64,000 bases of DNA from Lachnospiraceae bacterium (GTDB lineage Bacteria; Bacillota; Clostridia; Lachnospirales; Lachnospiraceae). The stretch covers positions 62,001 to 126,000 of the forward strand of contig JAGAMG010000044.1 of the NCBI GenBank assembly GCA_017624835.1, given 5' to 3'. Under the pieces are notes generated by a model, which had not been told where the DNA came from, searched no databases, and saw only the letters and a program-made list of their open reading frames with translations. Position 1 is the first letter of the stretch; every line of letters begins with the position of its first letter. Shown here piece by piece: positions 43,679 to 53,868 of this stretch. A program made the position numbers and the translations under genes.

Positions 43679-45261
43679 AATCTATTTGGTCGTTTTCTTC
43701 TGCGACGACGTTTATATTTTGCTTCTTTAATCTGGTATTTACGATGCTGTCTGTAGCTGCTTCCAATGGAAACGCGAATGTTTCGATGAAATACCGGCAG
43801 GTGTCGTGAGGAAGGATGCCTTTTTCGTTCTCTGCGCCAGGAACCCCGTGTGTTTCGCTGTGAGAACTGATAATTTTTCAAAAGGAACATCACAATAATA
43901 ACAATTAAAATCAATGCGCCGATTCCGCCCATAATAGCAAAAACCTTTACCACATTTACAAAAACAAAAGAGGGTTCCTCTTCCTCCTCTTTTACCTCCG
44001 GTTTTTCCTGCTCGGCAATTTCAGGAACGGTATCAAAGGAAAAGGCATCCGTTTGGGGAACGGCAAAATCCACGGAGACGGAACCTAGTGTGACATCATG
44101 GTAGCTGTAGGTAATCATTGCCACTTGATTTTCCTGTTCTACGTCATAGGATATAGTAGAAAGGGTATCTGCAAAGGTTATGGTCTTAGGCAGGATAATA
44201 CAGGCATCCTCATTTAAGGAAAGGATGGGTCTGGAGCTGCCGAAGATATCGTTGTCACTGTAAAAAGAACCGGTATTGTCAATGCTGTATTTAGTTTCCG
44301 ATTCCGATACATTCACCTTGTCAAAGTTGTTAAAGCCATAGTCAAACAGAGCAATGGTATCCTCATACTGATAAGGGCTTTCATCATTTAGTACTACACA
44401 GATGAGCCTCATGCCGTCCTTTTCCGCACAGGATATCAGGGTACTTCTGGCATCATTGGTATAACCGGTTTTACAGCCCACCAAATATTCATAGGCATAT
44501 TTCCCGGTGGGAATTAATTCCATTTTGTTTACTTCCGTAATTTCATCCGGTTGATATTCGGAAGGGTATATACGAAGCATGGGAGTCTGGGTGATTTTAC
44601 ATAATGCTTCGTTGGCAAAAAAAGCTTTACCAATCATAGCCATATCATAGGCTGTGGTATAGTGGTTTTCATTGGGAAGACCATTGGGGTTTACAAAATT
44701 GGAATTTAAGCACCCCAGCTCCTTAGCACGTTCATTCATAATCACTGCAAAGTCTTCCCAGGGTCCGCCACAGATATGCTCAGCCACTGCCAATGAAACC
44801 TCATTGGCGGAACGAATCAGGATGGCGTTAAGACATTCCTCCATGGTCAGCTTTTCCCCTACATCGATAGCGATGTGATTACTTCCTCTGTCAATATCAA
44901 AAACAGCATCTGTAGAGAAGGTAACCAGCTCGTCCCAAGAGCAGGTTTCCGAAGCAATCAATGTGGTTAAGGTTTTGGTAATACTTGCCGGATATTCCTT
45001 TTGGTGAATATTCTTGGCATATAGAATGGTACCGGTGTCTGCTTCTATCAAAATAGCTGCCTCTGCGCAGACGGTAGGACCGGTAGGCCAGTTGTCAATT
45101 TCGTTGGATTGAATGGGCATGGCAATATGTGCAGCAATATTCTGTTCTTTAATATTGGTGGCAAAAGCAGTAAGCCCCTGAGAAAAGAACAAGGATACGG
45201 AGAGTAGTCCGGTTGCAATTTTACCACACCATTTATGAATGATAATTTTTTTTGTATGCAT
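43660..45261 (-). CDS. dacF: D-alanyl-D-alanine carboxypeptidase (S11, DacF-like)
   Basis: About 533 residues. The signal peptide is basic then hydrophobic, ending near TAFA (about 1-34). The penicillin-binding core has SITK (Ser93, Lys96), SANEVS for the SxN motif, and GCKTGYTND for KTG. It removes the terminal D-Ala from peptidoglycan stem peptides outside the membrane. After the C-terminal beta domain come an acidic Glu-rich spacer, a membrane helix (FAIMGGIGALILIVIIVMFL) and an Arg-rich cytoplasmic tail of about 60 residues, longer than the usual amphipathic anchor. The ATG at 45261 is used; an in-frame GTG 15 bp upstream is possible. Confidence 0.9.
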   Translation of the reverse strand: MHTKKIIIHKWCGKIATGLLSVSLFFSQGLTAFATNIKEQNIAAHIAMPIQSNEIDNWPTGPTVCAEAAILIEADTGTILYAKNIHQKEYPASITKTLTTLIASETCSWDELVTFSTDAVFDIDRGSNHIAIDVGEKLTMEECLNAILIRSANEVSLAVAEHICGGPWEDFAVIMNERAKELGCLNSNFVNPNGLPNENHYTTAYDMAMIGKAFFANEALCKITQTPMLRIYPSEYQPDEITEVNKMELIPTGKYAYEYLVGCKTGYTNDARSTLISCAEKDGMRLICVVLNDESPYQYEDTIALFDYGFNNFDKVNVSESETKYSIDNTGSFYSDNDIFGSSRPILSLNEDACIILPKTITFADTLSTISYDVEQENQVAMITYSYHDVTLGSVSVDFAVPQTDAFSFDTVPEIAEQEKPEVKEEEEEPSFVFVNVVKVFAIMGGIGALILIVIIVMFLLKNYQFSQRNTRGSWRRERKRHPSSRHLPVFHRNIRVSIGSSYRQHRKYQIKEAKYKRRRRRKRPNRFRDYDF

Positions 45262-45361
45262 AAAACGGGTATTCACCTTTCTGTAAAATATACCAATATA
45301 TATCATACACTATTTTGCCCAAAAACCATAGTAAAAAAATATATGAAAATATCGTATATAA

Positions 45362-45390
45362 TTGACAATAATGCTCGGATAAAGTAAATT
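45362..45390 (+). promoter_or_regulatory. Promoter of trmB
   Basis: TTGACA (45362-45367), a 17-bp spacer, then TAAATT (45385-45390). The perfect -35 and correct spacing support a housekeeping sigma-A promoter 57 bp before the start codon. Confidence 0.55.
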
Positions 45391-45446
45391 GAATCTATGT
45401 GTGCTATTGTTTTAAGCATCACTCTTATGAAATTTGGAGGAAAAAT

Positions 45447-46091
45447 ATGAGATTACGAAATATAACAGGTTCCAGAGAAGTAATTGCAGACAGTGCCTAC
45501 GTGGTAAAGGAAGCGAGCCTGGAGGAATGTCCCGGAACCTGGAGAGAAATATTTGGAAATAGTAATCCCATTCATATTGAAATCGGAATGGGAAAAGGAA
45601 AATTTCTTCATGCAATGGCAAAGGAGCATCCGGAAATTAATTATGTGGGTATTGAAAAATATTCCAGCGTACTGCTTCGTGCCATTCAAAAAATGGAAGA
45701 AGAGGAGCTCCCCAATCTGAAATTTATCCGCATGGATGCGGAGGATATTACCAAGGTGTTCGGAAAGGGTGAAGTAGATAGAATTTATCTGAATTTCTCA
45801 GACCCCTGGCCAAAGGACAGACATGCAAAACGCCGTCTTCCTTCCAGACAGTTTTTGGCACGCTATGACATTATCTTAAAAAGGGACGGTCAGCTGGAGT
45901 TTAAAACGGACAACAGGGAGCTCTTTGATTTTGCGGTAGAGGAGCTGGAGCCGGCGGGTTGGAAAGCCCGTGCCATATCCTATGATTTGCATAAGGATGA
46001 AGCATTAATGGTAGGTAATATTATGACAGAATACGAGGAAAAATTCTCCTCCATGGGCAATCCCATCTGTAAGTATATTATTTACCGTTAG
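45447..46091 (+). CDS. trmB: tRNA (guanine-N7-)-methyltransferase
   Basis: About 214 residues. TrmB methylates N7 of G46 in the tRNA variable loop using S-adenosylmethionine. Visible motifs are IEIGMGKGKFLHAMA (SAM binding), VGIEKYSSVL, the family signature LNFSDPWPKDRHAKRRL, and FKTDNRELFDFA. TTTGGAGG lies 6 bp before the ATG at 45447; a longer in-frame start at 45399 would add residues not typical of the family. It stands 49 bp before the CotH locus. Confidence 0.95.
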   Translation: MRLRNITGSREVIADSAYVVKEASLEECPGTWREIFGNSNPIHIEIGMGKGKFLHAMAKEHPEINYVGIEKYSSVLLRAIQKMEEEELPNLKFIRMDAEDITKVFGKGEVDRIYLNFSDPWPKDRHAKRRLPSRQFLARYDIILKRDGQLEFKTDNRELFDFAVEELEPAGWKARAISYDLHKDEALMVGNIMTEYEEKFSSMGNPICKYIIYR

Positions 46092-46140
46092 AAAAATATG
46101 TGGTAAACTGTTTCCGGATGTTAATGTTAGAGGTAAAGAA

Positions 46141-48471
46141 ATGAATCAGCCCAATCAGAAGAAACGGCTGTTGCTGATATCAATTCCCCTGTTATGCATT
46201 CTTGCAGCAGGGGCATTTTTTCAAAGACAGCTACAAATGACTCCCACAGTTGCCGAGCAGGCAGCAGCAGAGGAAATAGAGATATCTCTGGATAGTGGTT
46301 TTTACACACAGAATCAGAGTGTTAAGGTAACTGTGCCGGCAGGGGCAACAGTATATTATACCGACAATTTTGAAGAACCTACTGCAGAAACAGGAAAAGT
46401 ATATAAGGAGCCCATAGCACTTTTGCCAACTGAGACGGAAATGATTTATGGGTATCGTTTTAAGGCATATTATGCAGACGGAAGGGAATCCGAGACAATC
46501 AATCGCACCTATATCTGTGGTACGGAGGTGGATGCTCGGTATACCAATAATGTGCTCTGTGTTTTTGGTGACCCGGACGGATTATTTGGTTACGAAAATG
46601 GTATTTTTGTGCCGGGCAAAATCTTTGATGAGTTTATGGCGGCGAATCCTCAGGCAGTGCTTTATGAGAATGTGGATGCTAATTTTATGCAGCGGGGGGA
46701 CGATACAGAGAGAGAGGTTTATATTGAATATTTTACCCCCCGGGGAAGTAGCCTTATGTCCCAGGAATGTGGGATCCGGGTTTATGGAAATCTGTCCAGA
46801 GTAAAGCATAGAAAATCCTTTCGGTTATATGCCCGAAAGGAATATGATGTACAAAATGAGTTTGATTATCCTGTAATACCTGATTTTGTGTCCGAAGCTG
46901 ACGGCACCGTGGCAAAGGAGCATAAACGCCTGGTGGTACGCAATGCTGGGAATGACAGTGGTGTCACATATTTGCGAAATGAATTGGCACTGCGGCTGGC
47001 AGACGAAGCCGGATTTCAGGATGTAATGTATGCAGAGCCTGTTTGTGTCTATATCAATGGAATTTATTATGGAGTCTATTGGTTGGAAAATGGTTATGAT
47101 GCTCAATATTTCATAAACAAGTATGGAGAGCATGAGGGTGAATTTGTAGTGCTGGAGGGCTCGGATAATCTGAAAAGTGCGGATGAGGATCCGACGGTAC
47201 AGAAATATGTAGAGGAATACAATGCACTATATCAAAAGTTTGGCGCTATGGATTTGACCATTGAAGAAAATTATCAGGCGTTGGCAAAGGTCTTGGATAT
47301 TGAAAATTATTTACAGTATTATGCCATTGAATATTATTTGGGAAATGGGGATTGGCCCCAAAATAATGTAAGGGCGTATCGTTATGTGTCTCCCCATGGG
47401 AATTATCAGGAAGGAACGGTTTTTGACGGACGATATCGTCATATGCTGTATGACTTGGATTATGCCTTTGGCTTGCGTATGGATCCTGAGGAAGAATATC
47501 TGACGGAAATTGTAACCAGTGGCTATCCATTGTTTAAGGCATTAGTGGAGCGGCAGGATTGCAGGGATTATTTTGCAAGCTATGTATGTGATTTGTTTAA
47601 CGGAGCTATGTCCACGGAGCATGTAAAGGAGACCTTGGCAGAAATGCATGCATCCAGAGAGGCGGAACTGCGTTATATGTTTGAGGAAGGAAGTCTGTTG
47701 GAGGATCCTTTATGGTGGGAGCCCACAGCCCAAAGCTACACTGAGTTTGAAGAAAACTATCAGGTGATTGTAGATTATGCCGAGCTGCATCCGGGTACCG
47801 CCTATTCGGATATGACAATGTATTGGGGTTATGATTTTGGGAAATGGTTCTGTCTGAATGTGACTAAGAACGGATTCTCTGATTTGAAGGTAAATACCGT
47901 ATTTGTGGATAAGGATACCTTTATCGGCTGGTACATTGGTGATATTCCGCTGGAATTAACTCCGGTAATGGCAAAGAATGAGGTCTTTGATTATTGGCTG
48001 GTAAACGGAGAAGTCAGAGAAGGGGAAAATTTAACTCTTACCTATGAGGATATTGTAGAAGGACAGATGTATGTGGAAATGGTGGTTCATACAGTGGAGG
48101 AACCGGTTTTGCAGATAAATGCCCTTAAGTCCAAGGGAGCAAGTGATTATATTGAGTTAATCAACTGCTCCGACCAAAATATTAGCACCAGAGGTTACTA
48201 CCTCAGTGACACGGAAGATATTCACAGATACATGCTGCCAACCACTATCATAGGACCTGGTGAAACCAGAAGATTTTATGGTAAGGATTGCATGGATGTG
48301 GAGGCATTGGGACAGAGCGGAATGAATTTTAACATAAAGACGGGAGAAACCATTACCCTGACCTATGGAACGGAAGTATTGGAGTCTGTAGTATTACCGG
48401 ATTTGTCTCAAAACGGAGTTTACAAGTGGAATGACAAGAAACAGAAATTTATTGAAGAGTTTGGACAATAA
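46141..48471 (+). CDS. CotH-type kinase protein with lamin-tail domain (copy 1)
   Basis: A 776-residue exported or membrane-anchored protein. The N-terminal helix is about 9-28. Next comes a chitobiase/FN3-like beta domain (ISLDSGFY...VYYTDNFEEPT), then the CotH kinase-like core (about 200-480). The core contains LVVRNAGNDSG, VYINGIYYGVYWLEN, NGDWPQNNVRAYRY and GRYRHMLYDLDYAFGL, whose Asp pair is the expected metal site. The C-terminal part (about 660-776) has DYIELINCSDQNISTRGYYL, a lamin-tail-like beta domain. By family, CotH proteins are atypical protein kinases. It overlaps the next gene by 41 bp. Confidence 0.85.
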   Translation: MNQPNQKKRLLLISIPLLCILAAGAFFQRQLQMTPTVAEQAAAEEIEISLDSGFYTQNQSVKVTVPAGATVYYTDNFEEPTAETGKVYKEPIALLPTETEMIYGYRFKAYYADGRESETINRTYICGTEVDARYTNNVLCVFGDPDGLFGYENGIFVPGKIFDEFMAANPQAVLYENVDANFMQRGDDTEREVYIEYFTPRGSSLMSQECGIRVYGNLSRVKHRKSFRLYARKEYDVQNEFDYPVIPDFVSEADGTVAKEHKRLVVRNAGNDSGVTYLRNELALRLADEAGFQDVMYAEPVCVYINGIYYGVYWLENGYDAQYFINKYGEHEGEFVVLEGSDNLKSADEDPTVQKYVEEYNALYQKFGAMDLTIEENYQALAKVLDIENYLQYYAIEYYLGNGDWPQNNVRAYRYVSPHGNYQEGTVFDGRYRHMLYDLDYAFGLRMDPEEEYLTEIVTSGYPLFKALVERQDCRDYFASYVCDLFNGAMSTEHVKETLAEMHASREAELRYMFEEGSLLEDPLWWEPTAQSYTEFEENYQVIVDYAELHPGTAYSDMTMYWGYDFGKWFCLNVTKNGFSDLKVNTVFVDKDTFIGWYIGDIPLELTPVMAKNEVFDYWLVNGEVREGENLTLTYEDIVEGQMYVEMVVHTVEEPVLQINALKSKGASDYIELINCSDQNISTRGYYLSDTEDIHRYMLPTTIIGPGETRRFYGKDCMDVEALGQSGMNFNIKTGETITLTYGTEVLESVVLPDLSQNGVYKWNDKKQKFIEEFGQ

Positions 48472-50806
48472 TGCTATAATTTTTCTGCTAATAGGGATAC
48501 CTTTGCTTGGAATTTTGATTGCGGCAGCTTGGGGGTTAAGCCGAAAAGCACCACAGCAGGAGCAGGAGATTGAGAAAATAGAGATATCCTTAGACAGCGG
48601 ATTTTATCAGGAAGACAGGATTCTCAGCGTAAAAGCGCCCATTGGGACTACAGTATATTATTCGGATAACGGAAGTGAACCTGATAGGGATACCGGCAAG
48701 CTTTATGAAGAACCTATAATGGTGGAGGCAGGGGAGGAAATTGCTGTCAAAACCTTTCGGTTTAAAGCCTATGATGAAGAGGGGCATGAGTCAGCAACCA
48801 TAAACAGAACCTTTTTTACCGGTTCCAATGTGGATATCAGATATCACAATAATGTACTTCATATAGCCGGGGATGAAGAAGAACTGTTTGGTTATGAAGA
48901 GGGTATTTTTGTACCCGGGCGTACCTATGATGAATATAAGGAAGCCAATCCGGATGTTTATAATGTGAACGGAGTGGAAGCTAATTTTACCAATCGTGGA
49001 CAGGAGTATGAGCGGGAAGTTTACATGGAATATTTTACCGCGGACGGAGATAGTATTCTTTCTCAGGAATGCGGAGTCAGAATCTACGGTGCCATGACCC
49101 GTATGAAAAATCAGAAATCCTTTCGGTTGTATGCCCGCAGTGAATACGATGTGCAAAATGAGTTTCAATATCCTGTACTGACCCAATTGGTATCTGCTAC
49201 TGATGGTACGGTAGCACAGGAGCATAAACGTCTGATTCTTCGTAACAGCGGAAATGACAATGGTTTTGGATTTATTCGAAGTGAATTGACAGGCAGACTT
49301 GCAGGAGAAGCAGGATTTCCTGATGTAATGCAGGCGGAACCGGTCTGTGTTTATATAAACGGCAGATATTATGGTATCTATTGGCTGGAAAATGGTTTTG
49401 ATGACCAATATTTTATCAACCGTTACGGTGAGCATACCGGGGAATTTGTGGTATTGGAGGGCGGCGATGATAAAAAGCTGTCGGAGGAGGATTCCCATAT
49501 ACAGTCCTATGTGGAGGAATACAATGAACTGTATGACAGGTTTGCGGAGTTGGATTTGACGGATGAGCAGAATTATAAAGCTCTCGAAAAAGTATTGGAT
49601 ATTGAAAATTATTTACAATATTTTGCCATTGAGAATTATGTGGGCAATGTGGACTGGCCCGGAAATAATGTAAGAGTGTATCGTTATGTGTCCCCGGATG
49701 GTGAATATCAGGAGGGGACTGTATTTGACGGACGTTACCGCCATATGCTTTTTGATGTGGATTATGCCTTTGGGCTAATGTTGTATAATGACAGCATTGG
49801 AACCGGTTCAGAGGATTTTACCTTAAGTCGGATTCTTTCCGGGGAAGCTCCCCTTTTCGCCGCATTAATGGAGAGGGAGGATTGTCAGGCATACTTTACG
49901 GGATATACCTTGGACTTAATCAATCATGCCATGTCCTATGAGCATGTGGAAGAAACCTTGGCAGAAATGCATTTATCCCGATATGATGAGCTGTATTATA
50001 TGCTGGAGGAAACCGATTTAATGAAGGATTCCCTATGGGATTGGGAAACCGATGCCAGTATCTATTATGACAATGTGGAATTAAATTATCAGCGTATTTT
50101 GGAATATGCTGAGCTTCATCCGGGAACTGCCATGACGGATATGACCCTTTCCTTTGGTTACGATTTTGCTAACTGGTATATGTTATATGTAACCAAAAGC
50201 GGAATGTCGGATTTGAATATTAACTCCATCTTTTTGGAAGAGGAAAGCTTTGAGGGAATTTACTTTGGAGATGTGCCGGTGGTGTTAACACCGGTAATGG
50301 CAAAGAATGAGGTTTTTGACCATTGGCTGGTAAACGGAGAAATACGAAAGGAAGACGAGTTGACTTTAACTGCTTCTGATATTGTAGAAGGAAGTATTTC
50401 GGTGGAAATGGTTGTACATGATTCGGAGGAGCCTATTTTAGAGCTGAACCGCATTTGTTCCAAGGGACAAAATGATTATATAGAGCTGATTAATCGTTCT
50501 GATAAGCCCATTGAAACAAGGGGCTACTACCTCAGCGACAGCGAGGATGCTTATAGATATCCATTGCCTGCAGCGGTGATTGAGCCGGGAGATACCATAA
50601 AATATTATGGCAGGGATAACATGGATGAAGAAGTGCTTGGCAGAAATGGCATGAATTTTAATCTTAAGGAAGGAGAAACAGTTACGTTCACATATCGGGA
50701 AAAGCAATTGGAAAAGGTAACCATTCCGGATTTACTTTCAAACGGAATTTACCAGAGATATGGAGATACAGGGAAATTTATTGAAATACTGACAGAAGGA
50801 GAATAA
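48431..50806 (+). CDS. CotH-type kinase protein with lamin-tail domain (copy 2)
   Basis: A 791-residue tandem paralogue of copy 1 with the same domain order: basic residues then a membrane helix (about 16-36), FN3-like domain (ISLDSGFY, VYYSDNGSEP), CotH core (LILRNSGNDNG, YINGRYYGIYWLENGF, NVDWPGNNVRVYRY, GRYRHMLFDVDYAFGL), and lamin-tail domain (DYIELINRSDKPIETRGYYL). The ATG at 48431 lies inside copy 1, which gives a 41-bp overlap and supports coupled translation. Catalytic-type residues are kept in both copies, so neither is an obvious pseudokinase. The VTC gene follows after 1 bp. Confidence 0.85.
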   Translation: MTRNRNLLKSLDNNAIIFLLIGIPLLGILIAAAWGLSRKAPQQEQEIEKIEISLDSGFYQEDRILSVKAPIGTTVYYSDNGSEPDRDTGKLYEEPIMVEAGEEIAVKTFRFKAYDEEGHESATINRTFFTGSNVDIRYHNNVLHIAGDEEELFGYEEGIFVPGRTYDEYKEANPDVYNVNGVEANFTNRGQEYEREVYMEYFTADGDSILSQECGVRIYGAMTRMKNQKSFRLYARSEYDVQNEFQYPVLTQLVSATDGTVAQEHKRLILRNSGNDNGFGFIRSELTGRLAGEAGFPDVMQAEPVCVYINGRYYGIYWLENGFDDQYFINRYGEHTGEFVVLEGGDDKKLSEEDSHIQSYVEEYNELYDRFAELDLTDEQNYKALEKVLDIENYLQYFAIENYVGNVDWPGNNVRVYRYVSPDGEYQEGTVFDGRYRHMLFDVDYAFGLMLYNDSIGTGSEDFTLSRILSGEAPLFAALMEREDCQAYFTGYTLDLINHAMSYEHVEETLAEMHLSRYDELYYMLEETDLMKDSLWDWETDASIYYDNVELNYQRILEYAELHPGTAMTDMTLSFGYDFANWYMLYVTKSGMSDLNINSIFLEEESFEGIYFGDVPVVLTPVMAKNEVFDHWLVNGEIRKEDELTLTASDIVEGSISVEMVVHDSEEPILELNRICSKGQNDYIELINRSDKPIETRGYYLSDSEDAYRYPLPAAVIEPGDTIKYYGRDNMDEEVLGRNGMNFNLKEGETVTFTYREKQLEKVTIPDLLSNGIYQRYGDTGKFIEILTEGE

Positions 50807-50807
50807 A

Positions 50808-51491
50808 ATGAGGCATGAATTGAAGTATGTAATATCTCCTGCCCAATATTTCCTGTTAAAGACCCGACTGACTCCCTTTTTAAAAGTGGACAGGTACGCC
50901 GGGGCTGATGGTAATTATTTTATTCGAAGTATCTATTTTGATTCGGATGAATATCGGGCATTGGAGGAAAAGGTCTGTGGTACGGACAGCCGGAGAAAAT
51001 ATCGATTGCGATTTTACAACGGGAATGCAGAGGAATGTAATCTGGAATGTAAAATCAAAAAGGGTACCCGGATTGATAAGACTCAGACGGAGCTTACGTC
51101 ACAGCAGGTACAACAGGTGCTGACAGGCAAAATAGAATTGGGGCAGGAGCTTCCTGATGGCCCGTTAGGAGAATTGGCGGTGCTGCAAAAACGGGAGCAT
51201 TTTCACCCGGTTGTGGTGGTGGATTACCTGCGAGAAGCCTATGTATATCCGGCTTCCAATGTGAGAATTACCTTTGATAAGGAAATTGCCGGAAGCAGGG
51301 TGGAAGGCTGTCTGGAAAAAAAGCGAACCCTTGCCAATATCCTGCCGACGGGATATATGGTGCTGGAAGTAAAATATGACGAATACTTACCGGAGCATAT
51401 CAGCAACCTGATTGCCAGCATAAGACCTGTGCAGACGGCTGCTTCAAAATATGTAATGTGTATCAATGAAAAAATGGAGGGAAAATACTAA
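50808..51491 (+). CDS. VTC-domain polyphosphate polymerase-like protein (copy 1)
   Basis: A 227-residue cytoplasmic protein formed by a VTC domain, the tunnel fold that in yeast Vtc4 makes polyphosphate from ATP. Tunnel-lining basic and acidic residues are in place: HELKY (Lys6), RSIYFD (Arg40), YRLRFYNG (Arg66, Arg68), LECKIKKG (Glu80, Lys82), VRITFDKE (Arg153) and LEVKYDEYLP (Glu187, Lys189). No SPX domain is present. It starts 1 bp after CotH copy 2, and its TAA overlaps the DUF4956 ATG by one base. Polyphosphate synthesis is plausible but unproven for bacterial members. Confidence 0.88.
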   Translation: MRHELKYVISPAQYFLLKTRLTPFLKVDRYAGADGNYFIRSIYFDSDEYRALEEKVCGTDSRRKYRLRFYNGNAEECNLECKIKKGTRIDKTQTELTSQQVQQVLTGKIELGQELPDGPLGELAVLQKREHFHPVVVVDYLREAYVYPASNVRITFDKEIAGSRVEGCLEKKRTLANILPTGYMVLEVKYDEYLPEHISNLIASIRPVQTAASKYVMCINEKMEGKY

Positions 51492-52156
51492 TGAATACAA
51501 TTAAAAACATTTTGGAAGAAAATATTTCACAGATGGGGTTGGTGGAGAACTTATCCCTGCCTTATATCGGATTGGTGCTGGGAACTGCCCTGTTGTGCGG
51601 TTTGATTTTGTACATTGTATACAAATTCTTTTACAGAGGAGCTGTATACTCTGAAAACTATGGCTTGTTGATTGTAATGTCCACCATGACTGTTGCATTT
51701 ATTATCATGACAATTTCATCCAATATCGTACTTTCCTTAGGTATGGTTGGTGCCTTGTCCATCGTTCGTTTCCGTACAGCAGTGAAGGATCCCCTTGATG
51801 TTGGTTTCTTATTTGTAGCAATCGGCGCAGGTTTAACTGCAGGCGCAGGTCTCTTCTTTATTGCAATTATCGGAACGGTAGCAATCAGTTTGGTATTTAT
51901 GGTAATGTTTTTGGTTGGAAAGAGCGCAATGAGCTATCTGTTGATTGTACGCTGTAATGTAGCTGCAGAGGCTGATGTGGCAGATGTAATGTCCACTCTT
52001 AAGAGTAAGCTGAAATCCAAATCCAGTGATGGTATTAGTACTGAATTTACCTATACCGTAAGAATTAAAAAAGAAGATGTAGTAGCAGAAATGCTGGAAA
52101 TCGAGGGTGTGGAAAATGCATTATTGGTTTCCTATACCGGAGATGCACAGTACTAA
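51491..52156 (+). CDS. DUF4956 membrane protein (copy 1)
   Basis: A 221-residue protein with four predicted membrane helices (about 26-48, 58-80, 103-125, 126-145) and a C-terminal cytoplasmic alpha/beta domain of about 75 residues (VRCNVAAEADVADVMSTL...). The family-defining segment LSLGMVGALSIVRFRTAVKD (81-100) lies between helices 2 and 3. The function is unknown to me. Translation is coupled to the VTC gene by a one-base overlap. This copy is the most divergent of the three here. The gene ends before a terminator at 52204. Confidence 0.85.
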   Translation: MNTIKNILEENISQMGLVENLSLPYIGLVLGTALLCGLILYIVYKFFYRGAVYSENYGLLIVMSTMTVAFIIMTISSNIVLSLGMVGALSIVRFRTAVKDPLDVGFLFVAIGAGLTAGAGLFFIAIIGTVAISLVFMVMFLVGKSAMSYLLIVRCNVAAEADVADVMSTLKSKLKSKSSDGISTEFTYTVRIKKEDVVAEMLEIEGVENALLVSYTGDAQY

Positions 52157-52202
52157 GTCCTGATATGCTTTCATAGAAATATAGTTAAAATAGATAATTA
52201 AG

Positions 52203-52244
52203 AAAGCCTCAACGCGAGATATCAAGCTTGCGTTGAGGCTTTTT
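52203..52244. terminator. Terminator between DUF4956 copy 1 and the DUF1846 gene
   Basis: AAGCCTCAACGC (52204-52215) and GCGTTGAGGCTT (52230-52241) are exact complements around a 14-nt loop, with a T-run on the plus strand. It ends the first CotH-VTC-DUF4956 set and could also act on the convergent gene. Confidence 0.85.
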
Positions 52245-52251
52245 AAGCTTT

Positions 52252-53736
52252 TTATTGGTGATACAGTTTCTGGGACTGATAGGTGGGCTCGCAGGTAAGA
52301 TTAATTCCCAGCTTGCGCATTACGTTCATATCTACCTGGGATAAAATTACGCTGGAATGTACCTCGGAACCACGAAGGTTTTGGAGCTGTTTCATGGCAC
52401 GCTTTGCGGTTTCATCCGTAGCAGCACAAATGGAAAGGGCGATCAATACCTCATCCGTATGAAGTCTGGGATTGCGGTTACCCAAATGCTTTACCTTCAA
52501 ATCCTGAATGGGACCAATGGTTGTAGGAGAGATTAGTTGTACACTATCCTCAATTCCTGCCATTGCCTTTAGAGCATTTAACAGCATGGCGGAGGAAGCA
52601 CCCAGAAGAGGGCTTGTCTTACCGGTAATAATGCGACCATCCGGCAATTCAATGGCAGCGGCAGGTTCTCCGGTGGTTTCAGCCTTTACCTTTGCTGCAC
52701 TTATGACAGGTCTGTCATCTATGGAGGTGTCCGCCTGTTTCATTAACAATTCAATTTTTAAAAGCTGTTCATCATCCGCATTTCCCTGACGTTTCTGGCA
52801 GAGGGCATTGTAGTAGCGGCGGATGATTTCCTGCTTGGCAGCAGCTCTGGTTGCTTCATCGTCAATAATACCGAAGCCTACCATATTTACCCCCATATCC
52901 GTAGGGGATTTGTAGATACATTCTCCCATGATTTTTTCAAAGGTTGCACATAAAACAGGGAAAATTTCCACATCACGATTGTAATTGATGGAGGTTTCTC
53001 CGTAGGCCTCTAAATGAAAGGGGTCAATCATATTTACATCATTTAAATCAGCAGTTGCTGCCTCATAAGCAAGATTTACGGGATGCTTTAAGGGCAGATT
53101 CCATACCGGGAAGGTCTCGTATTTGGCATAGCCTGCTTTAATGCCTCGCTTATACTCATGATAGAGCTGGGAGAGACAGGTTGCCATTTTGCCACTGCCG
53201 GGACCCGGTGCTGTAATTACCACCAAAGACCGGGTGGTTTCAATATAATCATTTTTGCCAAAGCCATCATCACTGACTATCATGGGAATATTGGAAGGGT
53301 ATCCGGATATGGTGTAATGCCGGTAAACCTTAAGTCCCAAGGATTCCAATTTCTTTTGATAAGCAATGGCACTGGGCTGGCTGGCAAATCTGGTGAGACA
53401 GATACTTCCCACATATAAGCCGTAGCCTCTGAAGGCGTCAATGAGACGAAGCACGTCAACATCATAGGTAATGCCCAAATCGGAGCGTACTTTGTTTTTT
53501 TCAATATCTTCTGCATTAATGACGATAACGATTTCAGCCTGTTCCTTTAATTGAACCAGCATATTGATTTTACTGTCAGGTTTGAAGCCCGGCAATACTC
53601 TGGAAGCATGATAGTCATCAAATAGCTTGCCACCAAATTCCAAATACAGCTTGCCACCGAAGGTTGAGATTCTTTCCTTGATTTTTTCAGACTGCATTCT
53701 TAAATATTTGTCATTATCAAAGCCTGTCTTTGTCAT
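52252..53736 (-). CDS. DUF1846 domain protein
   Basis: A 494-residue protein recognisable as DUF1846 (PF08903). It starts KTGFDNDKYLRMQSEKI and has FGGKLFDDYHASRVLPGF, an ITAPGPGSGKMATCLSQLYH phosphate-loop-like motif near residue 175, and NYNRDVEIFPVLCATFEKI. It is cytoplasmic, with no signal peptide. The family is common in Clostridia and of uncertain function. It is transcribed opposite to its neighbours, splitting the two CotH-VTC-DUF4956 sets. The upstream region toward ftsH is A/T-rich and shared by the divergent promoters. Confidence 0.88.
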   Translation of the reverse strand: MTKTGFDNDKYLRMQSEKIKERISTFGGKLYLEFGGKLFDDYHASRVLPGFKPDSKINMLVQLKEQAEIVIVINAEDIEKNKVRSDLGITYDVDVLRLIDAFRGYGLYVGSICLTRFASQPSAIAYQKKLESLGLKVYRHYTISGYPSNIPMIVSDDGFGKNDYIETTRSLVVITAPGPGSGKMATCLSQLYHEYKRGIKAGYAKYETFPVWNLPLKHPVNLAYEAATADLNDVNMIDPFHLEAYGETSINYNRDVEIFPVLCATFEKIMGECIYKSPTDMGVNMVGFGIIDDEATRAAAKQEIIRRYYNALCQKRQGNADDEQLLKIELLMKQADTSIDDRPVISAAKVKAETTGEPAAAIELPDGRIITGKTSPLLGASSAMLLNALKAMAGIEDSVQLISPTTIGPIQDLKVKHLGNRNPRLHTDEVLIALSICAATDETAKRAMKQLQNLRGSEVHSSVILSQVDMNVMRKLGINLTCEPTYQSQKLYHQ

Positions 53737-53868
53737 TTTGTCGCCCCTTTCCTAAAACTTCAACAATTGATAACATACACCTTAGTATCATACAAAAAAA
53801 AGGATGCGAAATCAATGGAAAATTTAGAAATCTTTTAGACTTAACACCATTTTTTCACGTTTGCGCTA

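Noticed and set aside
46141-50806. Frameshifted single gene instead of two CotH genes
   Set aside because: Both proteins have complete N-terminal anchor, kinase and lamin-tail domains, so they are tandem paralogues rather than halves of one gene.
46141-50806. Spore-coat operon
   Set aside because: CotH is named after coat proteins, but no other coat gene is present and the domain plan (membrane anchor, FN3-like, lamin-tail) and VTC/DUF4956 partners point elsewhere.
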